DNA from: a virus
IMG/VR virus record: IMGVR_UViG_3300032293_000111
Location: 1-34,560 of that record
Length of the DNA: 34,560 nt
Direction: 5' to 3' (one strand)
How positions within the stretch are numbered: position 1 is the first letter of the stretch; every line of letters starts with the position of its first letter. Of this stretch, positions 29,003 to 34,560 are shown piece by piece. A program made the position numbers and the translations under genes. The notes below the pieces were generated by a model that saw nothing but the letters and a program-made list of their open reading frames with translations, had not been told where the DNA came from and made no database searches.

Positions 29003-29459
29003 GCCTCAAGGCTTCGTATTGTTTGACGCAGGTGTCGAGGGCTGCTTGGAGTCTTGCGGCATCGGCACTGTACCCTGCAAGAAAGATTGCATCTCGGCTT
29101 GCCAGTTCCGCTCCACTCGCTCCACCGCAAGATTGGGTGGCACCGGACACGGCACTTGCCGAGGTGGTGGGGCGCTCGGGGCGCTGGCGCAAGCTGTTAA
29201 TAAGCTTGTCAGACCGAGCGTTAATATCCTTGATTTGTTCATAAGATTCCTTCCTTAACTGGTCAGCCTGTGCCTGTAATGCCTGCTCCTTCTCACGCGC
29301 AGCAGCCTGTGCCTTCGCATATTCCTCTGCCTGCTTGGCACGTTCCTGATCCCACGCAGACTGGACCTCTGCCTTACCGTGCGCTGTGCCTTTGACATAG
29401 CCACCAGCGCCTGCAAGGGCGACAGCGATAACGGCACCGGCCACAAAATAGGGATTCAT
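28995..29459 (-). CDS. Rz-like i-spanin
   Basis: The 154-aa protein has an N-terminal signal-anchor at residues about 4-21 (YFVAGAVIAVALAGAGGY) and a long Gln/Ala/Glu/Lys-rich coiled coil (about 30-90), the Rz layout. With the embedded Rz1 it spans the periplasm and fuses the two membranes after murein is cut. It is the last gene of the lysis cassette. Confidence 0.9.
   Translation of the reverse strand: MNPYFVAGAVIAVALAGAGGYVKGTAHGKAEVQSAWDQERAKQAEEYAKAQAAAREKEQALQAQADQLRKESYEQIKDINARSDKLINSLRQRPERPTTSASAVSGATQSCGGASGAELASRDAIFLAGYSADAARLQAALDTCVKQYEALRPK
29006..29242 (-). CDS. Rz1-like o-spanin lipoprotein, embedded in Rz
   Basis: This 78-aa frame lies wholly within the Rz gene in another frame. 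It has a lipoprotein signal with lipobox LLTAC (Cys18) and a Pro-rich stretch just after (SAPSAPPPRQVPCPVPP), which is typical of Rz1. AAGGAA precedes the ATG. It would be the outer-membrane partner of Rz. Confidence 0.9.
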   Translation of the reverse strand: MNKSRILTLGLTSLLTACASAPSAPPPRQVPCPVPPNLAVERVERNWQAEMQSFLQGTVPMPQDSKQPSTPASNNTKP

Positions 29460-29641
29460 TTCGGTGGCACCTTGGTACCATCAAGCTTCTTATGAATCTT
29501 TACCTCACGGCAGACCTGTACTTCCTTACCCTTCTTATCCTTCTCAGCGTGGCAAACTTTCTTTGTCTCGCCAGCATGGATTTGGAAAGCCAAGAACAAG
29601 CTGGCAATAACTGTGACAGCCATACGCGCATAGATCAGCAT
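29456..29641 (-). CDS. Small secreted protein in lysis cassette
   Basis: The 61-aa protein has an N-terminal signal peptide (residues 1-23, ending QIHAGE, with a likely cut after the Ala) and a mature Lys-rich part with two cysteines (KKVCHAEKDKKGKEVQVCRE). I recognise it as a frequent neighbour of holin and spanin genes in proteobacterial phages, without known function. Both ends overlap the neighbours. Confidence 0.72.
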   Translation of the reverse strand: MLIYARMAVTVIASLFLAFQIHAGETKKVCHAEKDKKGKEVQVCREVKIHKKLDGTKVPPK

Positions 29642-30081
29642 TATGAAATCTCCGGGTGAGGTGGTTGAACAGGTGCTGCCTTACCGCCATAACCTGTAGC
29701 TACAGGTGTGGCAGAGATTGGATCAATCGTAGGTTCCATACGAACAGGAGCCTGTGTAGGTGAAGGTGGTGGCGCTTTAGGTGGAGTCGGATCAGCCCAG
29801 TCACTCGCCTTGCTTACACCGGGTGGTGGATCGATCAACTTAGCTACGCCGTCCTTACCTTTGATAGCAAGCAATGTTGCTAACGCCCCGAGGATATATT
29901 TTGACATATCGGAAAGCAACATAAAGAATTGTTTATCCGCAGGCGCAATAGAGGTCATACTTTGAGTGACGAATACGACACTGTACATTGACAATGTACT
30001 CATCATTAAAAGTACCAAGCAGAATGTGGTGCCAATAATTAGCTTGATGACAGAATCAATTTGGTCAGGAGTCCACTTCAT
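29641..30081 (-). CDS. Putative holin
   Basis: The 146-aa protein has two hydrophobic spans, residues about 12-38 and 52-74, and a Pro-rich hydrophilic C terminus (84-146). It lies between the lysin/lipoprotein genes and the spanins, so a holin role is likely from topology and synteny. The ATG overlaps the preceding lipoprotein stop. Confidence 0.65.
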   Translation of the reverse strand: MKWTPDQIDSVIKLIIGTTFCLVLLMMSTLSMYSVVFVTQSMTSIAPADKQFFMLLSDMSKYILGALATLLAIKGKDGVAKLIDPPPGVSKASDWADPTPPKAPPPSPTQAPVRMEPTIDPISATPVATGYGGKAAPVQPPHPEIS

Positions 30082-30275
30082 TTCTCACCCTCCGTTTTGA
30101 AATCCGCAGCAGGCACTAGCTGGTCAGGGCAAGTACCCGTGATGGCGCAAGTTGGCCGTTGGCATTCGGGCTTACTCCAGTTCTTGTTATCCATACAAGG
30201 ATACCTGAAGCGGTCCTCACACCCACTAAGCCAAGCGAGTGCCAGAAGTATTAAAGCTATTGAGCGCAATTTCAT
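30078..30275 (-). CDS. Small lipoprotein in lysis cassette
   Basis: The 65-aa protein has a lipoprotein signal (lipobox LSGC, Cys19), followed by a cysteine-rich part (YPCMDNKNWSKPECQRPTCA). Such proteins occur beside endolysin and spanin genes in many proteobacterial phages; their role is not known. The start is 50 bases inside the endolysin gene in another frame. Confidence 0.75.
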   Translation of the reverse strand: MKLRSIALILLALAWLSGCEDRFRYPCMDNKNWSKPECQRPTCAITGTCPDQLVPAADFKTEGEK

Positions 30276-30882
30276 AGTGATGTTCCCTGTCTTCCAGTCC
30301 TATGTAGCCGCCATTGATTGCCTTGGTTAATCCCTTAAAGTCATTCGCATCAACGAAACGATTGAGTTTGTTTTCACTCCAGTACCAGCAGGCACTCTGC
30401 GCTGCTCCCTCGAAGGTCTGTAAATATTCAGCCGCTTCTTCAGGTGTAATCTCAAGCGAAGCAGCAAACCAAAAGTAATTATTTTTGCCGGTGAGCTGCA
30501 AAATTCCTCGGCCACGGAACTTGAACCCATCTCCGCTGGCCTCATCGCCATTGCCCATGCGGTTAGCGTAAACCTTATTCGCTATCTTCTCAGGGTTACG
30601 GGCATAGGGCTTGGCCGTTGCCAAGTCAGGAAAGTATTTGTTGAATATCCTGACCAGACCTTCGGCACTGTAGTTCAGGTTCTCTGTCAGGAATACATAG
30701 CCGCCTGATTCGTGGCTAGTCTGGGCAAGGAAAGCAGCGATGCGCTTCGGTGTATTGATCTCATACTCTTCGAGCAAAGACTTGCCACCGAACTCTGACT
30801 GCGGGCTGAACATTGCGTCGTACCACTGGTCAGCGTACTTGCTCTTAGGGATAAACTTTTTGAATGCGTTGCGACTAATCAT
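30226..30882 (-). CDS. Endolysin, GH19 chitinase-like
   Basis: The 218-aa protein has the GH19 core: QTSHESGGYVFLTENLNY with catalytic glutamates E58 and E67, and FKFRGRGILQLTGKNNYF (residues 120-137). Phage GH19 enzymes cut peptidoglycan. No signal peptide is present, so release needs a holin. ATGA overlaps the upstream membrane gene. Confidence 0.93.
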   Translation of the reverse strand: MISRNAFKKFIPKSKYADQWYDAMFSPQSEFGGKSLLEEYEINTPKRIAAFLAQTSHESGGYVFLTENLNYSAEGLVRIFNKYFPDLATAKPYARNPEKIANKVYANRMGNGDEASGDGFKFRGRGILQLTGKNNYFWFAASLEITPEEAAEYLQTFEGAAQSACWYWSENKLNRFVDANDFKGLTKAINGGYIGLEDREHHYEIALNSFNTSGTRLA

Positions 30883-31184
30883 TTGCCATACATCCTTTCG
30901 CTTTGAATCTCACGCCGCAGCTCTCGCATCTTCCTAACCTCATGCACTGCCGCCTGCGTGGCGTAATACATATCGTAGTACATGAAGGCTAAGATCGGCA
31001 TGACGATAAAGAACATCAGCACCACAGCCATGACCGTAGCAATCAGTGACCAAGGTACATCCTCATTGTCGCGCTTCTGATTACCAGCCACATTAGACCC
31101 ACTGCCCACAGAATTACGAACACGACTGCCCCAATCCATACCAGACGACCCTTGAGCCGATTTACCGCCTGCCTTCGTTGCCAT
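30879..31184 (-). CDS. Membrane protein, overlapping gene
   Basis: The 101-aa protein has a single strong span at about 46-68 (SLIATVMAVVLMFFIVMPIL) after a Gly/Ser-rich start, then a basic helical tail. A later Met at 31139 with AAGGG upstream is an alternative start. It overlaps the end of the 232-aa gene by 142 bases in another frame. It is a possible holin or antiholin, but this is uncertain. Confidence 0.6.
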   Translation of the reverse strand: MATKAGGKSAQGSSGMDWGSRVRNSVGSGSNVAGNQKRDNEDVPWSLIATVMAVVLMFFIVMPILAFMYYDMYYATQAAVHEVRKMRELRREIQSERMYGK

Positions 31185-31741
31185 CTAGCCGCCTGAATCT
31201 TTCTGGTTTCTATTGCCAGTGCATCTGCCTGCTCATTCTGAATGTCGTGCCATGCTTTCTCAAACCTTGACCACACACCGTTAAGTTCTGGAAACGAGTT
31301 ATATATCATCGCTTCCCGTACCTTTGCCAGCATCTCGTCCAGCTTAGACTCTAGCCTGATACGCTCCAGAGCCCTGCGACCTAGCGACAGATCACCCTTG
31401 TAAACCTCTTTCGCTGCTGCCTCGCTCTGCACATATATCTTTGCAAGCGCCTCATACTGGTCAATGAAGTTGCCAAGGTTAGACCAGATGTCATTCAGCA
31501 CATCATCCGGCGTGGCCTTCGCCACTTCCTGCACCCGCTTGACCTCTTCTTGAAACTGCTTCGTCTGCTCCTTACTCGGGCTGGTTATTCTGTTGTACTG
31601 CTCTCGCAGGTCTTTCAGTACGTCGCTGACATCCCCGCTCGTGGATTTAATCTGCTTGTATAACTCAACGCCCTTCTTGGCAAGATCGATGGCTGTGGTG
31701 CAAGCGCGGTAAGCTGCGGCAATTGTGATCGGGTCCAGCAC
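31043..31741 (-). CDS. Helical protein with C-terminal membrane anchor
   Basis: The 232-aa protein is mostly helical and charged (residues 1-195), then has a hydrophobic span at about 200-221 (LVWIGAVVFVILWAVGLMWL). A tail-anchored protein facing the cytoplasm is likely. Its 3' end overlaps the next membrane gene by 142 bases. No family recognised. Confidence 0.68.
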   Translation of the reverse strand: MLDPITIAAAYRACTTAIDLAKKGVELYKQIKSTSGDVSDVLKDLREQYNRITSPSKEQTKQFQEEVKRVQEVAKATPDDVLNDIWSNLGNFIDQYEALAKIYVQSEAAAKEVYKGDLSLGRRALERIRLESKLDEMLAKVREAMIYNSFPELNGVWSRFEKAWHDIQNEQADALAIETRKIQAARWQRRQAVNRLKGRLVWIGAVVFVILWAVGLMWLVIRSATMRMYLGH

Positions 31742-31742
31742 A

Positions 31743-32033
31743 TCAGAACAGGTGGAGCTGCTTCTTCATGCTAATGATCTCTTCGCGCAAGGCATCGTTC
31801 GCTTCCTCGCACTTACGGTTCTGCTCTTCGACCGCAGCCAGCCGATCAGATAGGCGTGACACTTCATCCCGCAACATTTGTATGACCTGCTGGGTAGCAG
31901 CGTCAGTCGTGCTGTTGATGCGGCCTTCGCGGTTGTCGGCTAGTACCTTGCGGTACATGGCATAGGCACCGGCGACAGCAGCGCCAGCGCCCACGCCAAG
32001 GTTAGTCAGCCAATCATTCACCTGACACCTCAT
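31743..32033 (-). CDS. Small membrane coiled-coil protein
   Basis: The 96-aa protein has a short hydrophobic stretch (residues about 9-26, [20 protein letters not shown]) and a coiled coil after residue 45 ([20 protein letters not shown]). A GTG at 32021, preceded by GAGG, gives 92 aa and is a good alternative start because it overlaps less of the upstream gene. Possible membrane-anchored lysis or tail-associated protein. Confidence 0.65.
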   Translation of the reverse strand: MRCQVNDWLTNLGVGAGAAVAGAYAMYRKVLADNREGRINSTTDAATQQVIQMLRDEVSRLSDRLAAVEEQNRKCEEANDALREEIISMKKQLHLF

Positions 32034-32166
32034 CTGCTGGTAACGGTTCGTTGCCCTCGGAAAGCCACTTCAAATAGGCTTGATAGTCGGTGTTGGCGGG
32101 GTCGAAGGGTATGAAAGCAGTGTCAGACAAACGCTGCACAGTATGTGAATTAAATAGCTTGTACAT
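32014..32166 (-). CDS. Small conserved phage protein (50 aa)
   Basis: ATG at 32166 to TGA at 32014 encodes [20 protein letters not shown], then [20 protein letters not shown] and an acidic end. The RLSDxAFIPxDPANTDYxxYLxWL pattern is a frequent small protein beside phage tail-fibre genes. It directly follows the fibre gene stop. A fibre-assembly role is inferred. Confidence 0.8.
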   Translation of the reverse strand: MYKLFNSHTVQRLSDTAFIPFDPANTDYQAYLKWLSEGNEPLPADEVSGE

Positions 32167-33192
32167 TTAAAGCTCCACACTTAATGACACTACTGCGCCA
32201 GTGACTACTGTTGCCCCAGTAGCAGAAACCGTTGCGCCAGCATAAGAATATCCGTCTGTAATTGGAACCCAAGCAAAAGCAGAACCATTTGTATATGTTG
32301 GCGCTGTTATTACGGCTGCTGTTGGAGTTGCTCGCATCACAACAGGATGCGAAATTGTTTGGTTAATCGCGTTACCAGTTGCGCCATAAAAAGCAGCCCT
32401 ATAGTTTGCTGTTTGATAATAACGCTGGCACATCATCAACTCACGCCCATAATCTCTGCGCTCAAATGGTGTTGCTACTGAGCCAGCTTCTAGTTGTACG
32501 CCGGTGACATACCAAGTAGCACCATTAGTGGCAATTACGTTAGTTGACCCAGTTGGCGCACCAACAAAGCTACCCGCCCATGTGTTAGCAGTACCAAGAT
32601 ATGAAGACCCCATACCCATGCTAAAGCGAAGGCGCAAACCAATACCGTTAGTGGTTAGCCACGTTCCAGACGTATCACCAGCAATCGTTATGGTTTTTTG
32701 CTCCCATGTGTTTGCGGCTGAAATTGTGTAACTAAACGGATATGCTCTTGTTTGTGCTGAGTTAGTAACAGTGCCACCAAAAGCACCAGTCAATGATGAG
32801 CGAACCCAAAAAGACAGGGTGACGGTTTGAGCATTTGCAGTTCCCCAACCTAAGTCAGCAACATTAAGCCCTTCAACAAACTGGCTGATTAAGTACGCAT
32901 CCGTAGACCCCGGCGTTCCAGAAGATACCGACGTAGCCCCAAGATAGTTTGTAAATCCTGCCGGAGGAGTAACTGACGCTGCGTTCTGCTGTATGGTATA
33001 GCGGCTATTTGCAGAAGCAGTTCCTTGCCAACGGTCAAGCGTATAGTTGTCAGACGTAGTAATCGCAACACTCGCACCATTATTCCGCTGATCGATCCTC
33101 ATGTCACCGTTAATGATGCGGTTACGGAAACCAAGTAAGCCACCGCTGTCATAGCTGGTGGCAAGTTCTGCTAGTTCTCTAGCTCGTGGCAT
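32167..33192 (-). CDS. Tail fibre / carbohydrate-binding tail protein
   Basis: The 341-aa protein has RNRIINGDMRIDQRNNGASV near residues 22-41, then NYTLDRWQG and GVQLEAGSVATPFERRDYGR followed by MMCQRYY. This is a common phage fibre type with a beta-sandwich carbohydrate-binding module. It probably forms an additional or alternative receptor-binding fibre next to the 970-aa one. Confidence 0.8.
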   Translation of the reverse strand: MPRARELAELATSYDSGGLLGFRNRIINGDMRIDQRNNGASVAITTSDNYTLDRWQGTASANSRYTIQQNAASVTPPAGFTNYLGATSVSSGTPGSTDAYLISQFVEGLNVADLGWGTANAQTVTLSFWVRSSLTGAFGGTVTNSAQTRAYPFSYTISAANTWEQKTITIAGDTSGTWLTTNGIGLRLRFSMGMGSSYLGTANTWAGSFVGAPTGSTNVIATNGATWYVTGVQLEAGSVATPFERRDYGRELMMCQRYYQTANYRAAFYGATGNAINQTISHPVVMRATPTAAVITAPTYTNGSAFAWVPITDGYSYAGATVSATGATVVTGAVVSLSVEL

Positions 33193-33368
33193 TATTCTTC
33201 TCCTTCATTAACTTGTGCTTCAGGTTCCGGGTCAGGCACCTCGGTGATGCCGATAGCCTGCTTCTCTTCCAGCGATGTTAGACGCAGCCAGTTGGCTGGA
33301 TAGCTGTTGCCCTCGGCATCGCGGAATGGCGTGTCAAGTGGCAGCGGTTGTCCGTTTAGTAGAAACAT
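33192..33368 (-). CDS. Small fibre-associated protein (58 aa)
   Basis: ATG at 33368 to TAA at 33192 encodes FLLNGQPLPLDTPFRDAEGN, then SYPANWLRLTSLEEKQAIGI and an acidic tail. This FLLNGxPLPLDxPF...YPANWLRL pattern occurs in phages between fibre genes, sometimes fused to DUF4376, which is missing here. A fibre chaperone role is possible. It overlaps the next ATG by one base. Confidence 0.8.
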   Translation of the reverse strand: MFLLNGQPLPLDTPFRDAEGNSYPANWLRLTSLEEKQAIGITEVPDPEPEAQVNEGEE

Positions 33369-33371
33369 GGG

Positions 33372-34560
33372 TTACCTCGCGAGAGCGTTCTTAAATGGGT
33401 TTTCGGCGAAGGCCGCGAAAATATATGTGCCGCCAGACCGGTTTGCTCCGTTGCCTGTGTTTCGCACCTTGAAACCATTAGACAATTCATCAATCGGGAA
33501 GCCGGTGTTAAGTTCTGCTCCGCTGCTGTTCGCAAGTAAACGCAAATCATCCGCGTTAAATTGCGCTCGCGCTGTGTCGTGCATGATCCAATCAGACGTG
33601 CTTGCCGCTGTCGTCTCTTTAATCAGTACAAACCTCGGCCTAAATCCTAAAAACACAAACGGCCCGTCAGCCGACCCGTTGCCTGTGTAGCTGCCGAAGC
33701 GACTGAAGCCTGCGACTGCGGCGAATAAGTAGGCAACATAGTTTTGGCTGGTTTGATTTGTTATTCCATAGTCAGCCGCATCACCCACAGTAAATGTTGA
33801 GCTGTTGCCTAAAAGAAGGCGTGTGCCAGAAGAAATAGTGGCGTTGGTTGTGTCTAACAACAGCAGGTTGTTTGCCGCCAAAGAAGTGTGCGCCACAGGC
33901 CAGTTCTGAACTGCACTTCTGTTCTTGACGATAATCATAGATGGCGTTACGCCAAGACTGTGAGCAATAGTTCTGTTAGCGGTGCTGTTCCCCGTATACG
34001 TCACAATGTCGAAGCCCTGCGTCGCGCCTTCTTTCCATTGCCAGCCGACGTAGGTAGTAGATGCAGCATTGATTGAGCCGCCAGCACCCATCGAAAATCC
34101 GTTTGAATTAAACGATGTAATGTGATCAGCGGCAGACGCTTCAGCCGCTGTTGTGTTTGATTGCAAGTAAAGAGGCAAGCCACGCACTGCATCTTGCCAA
34201 ATGTGACCAGTGCCTCCAGCAGTACCGGCACGCGCTTTAGCCCAAACAAGGTCTGGCTGCATTGCGCCACTATTAACGATTGATTGTGTTGATGCGTTAC
34301 CCGTCCAAGTAGACACATCAAAAAACTGATTGCCCTTCAGGATGGTCGGCGTTGGCAGGTTCTGCGTGTTCAGCGCACGGAAGCCGGTCGGCGGCGTGTA
34401 CTCAAACGGGCGTTGGCCGAAGTTGAACGATGCAGTGACCGCGCCTGTGGCTCCGGTTCCATCAGCAATTGACGGAGTAAAATCAGTCAGTGCAGTTGTT
34501 GGCGTTAATGTATGAATTAGTGTTCCGTTTTTGTAAACATAAACACGGTTTGCTCCAATG
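33372..34560 (-). CDS. Large tail fibre/receptor-binding protein, C-terminal part (continues at 1847-1)
   Basis: This is the 3' part of the 970-aa gene that starts at 1847; residue 616 falls at the join, and 34438-34560 repeat 1-123. After the SPRY-like end (SFNFGQRPFEYTPPTGFRAL) the last 340 residues have PDLVWAKARAG, ADHITSFNSNGFSMG, IAHSLGVTPSMIIVKNRSAV and NGFKVRNTG, a pattern I associate with DUF7483-type fibre C termini. The stop is TAA at 33372-33374. It likely forms the distal receptor-binding end. Confidence 0.88.
   Translation of the reverse strand, partial: IGANRVYVYKNGTLIHTLTPTTALTDFTPSIADGTGATGAVTASFNFGQRPFEYTPPTGFRALNTQNLPTPTILKGNQFFDVSTWTGNASTQSIVNSGAMQPDLVWAKARAGTAGGTGHIWQDAVRGLPLYLQSNTTAAEASAADHITSFNSNGFSMGAGGSINAASTTYVGWQWKEGATQGFDIVTYTGNSTANRTIAHSLGVTPSMIIVKNRSAVQNWPVAHTSLAANNLLLLDTTNATISSGTRLLLGNSSTFTVGDAADYGITNQTSQNYVAYLFAAVAGFSRFGSYTGNGSADGPFVFLGFRPRFVLIKETTAASTSDWIMHDTARAQFNADDLRLLANSSGAELNTGFPIDELSNGFKVRNTGNGANRSGGTYIFAAFAENPFKNALAR
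34438..34560. repeat. Right copy of 123-bp terminal direct repeat
   Basis: These bases repeat 1-123 exactly and should be removed to obtain the 34,437-bp unit genome. Confidence 0.93.

Noticed and set aside
1-34560. Diversity-generating retroelement, suggested by BPP-1-like head genes and complex fibres
   Set aside because: No reverse transcriptase frame and no template/variable repeat pair was seen.
1-34560. Integrase, attachment site or CRISPR array
   Set aside because: No recombinase motifs and no regularly spaced repeats were seen; temperate growth by integration is not supported by this sequence.

Overview
The window is a podovirus-type bacteriophage genome that appears complete. The first 123 bases (1-123) recur exactly as the last 123 (34438-34560), and one long tail-fibre reading frame runs unbroken and in phase across that join. 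The unit genome is therefore best read as a 34,437-bp circle (or a circularly permuted linear molecule) cut inside a gene. All families named here come from reading the translated proteins; no database search was run. The host is a Gram-negative bacterium: a GH19 endolysin is followed by an Rz/Rz1 spanin pair. Several proteins (Bbp19-like, portal, adaptor, small basic proteins) resemble those of Bordetella BPP-1-like and environmental podoviruses, so a proteobacterial host is an inference, not a proof.

Late genes form one leftward (minus-strand) block that passes through the join. The order is small terminase (21416), large terminase, a T7 gp13-like GNAT protein, a cluster of very small proteins, portal, Bbp19-like protein, scaffold, major capsid protein, tail adaptor, tail nozzle, four internal virion proteins, a T7-type tail fibre, a 970-aa LamG/CBM/SPRY fibre crossing the join, further fibre genes, coiled-coil and membrane proteins, and the lysis cassette ending with Rz/Rz1 at 28995. 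Most neighbours overlap by ATGA or TAATG. An intrinsic terminator followed by a promoter separates scaffold from capsid, and another terminator follows the small gene after the capsid.

The control region is 21417-23735. It holds a ribbon-helix-helix gene, a winged-helix DNA-binding gene (a candidate replication initiator), a small conserved phage protein, a 48-aa cysteine-rich ORF, a strong terminator just before the small terminase gene, and two structured non-coding stretches. One of these has a nested inverted repeat around an AT-rich core, a candidate origin or structured RNA. Face-to-face promoters at 23645-23687 divide the leftward and rightward transcripts and share a 10-bp direct repeat that could be an operator.

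The rightward block, 23736-29002, carries tiny membrane proteins, a GP88-like cysteine-rich protein, a YqaJ exonuclease and RecT annealing pair, an XRE-type HTH protein, cysteine-rich small proteins and two PD-(D/E)XK-type nucleases. No DNA or RNA polymerase, helicase, integrase, reverse transcriptase, tRNA or CRISPR array was seen, so the phage presumably depends on host replication and transcription and adds its own recombination pair.
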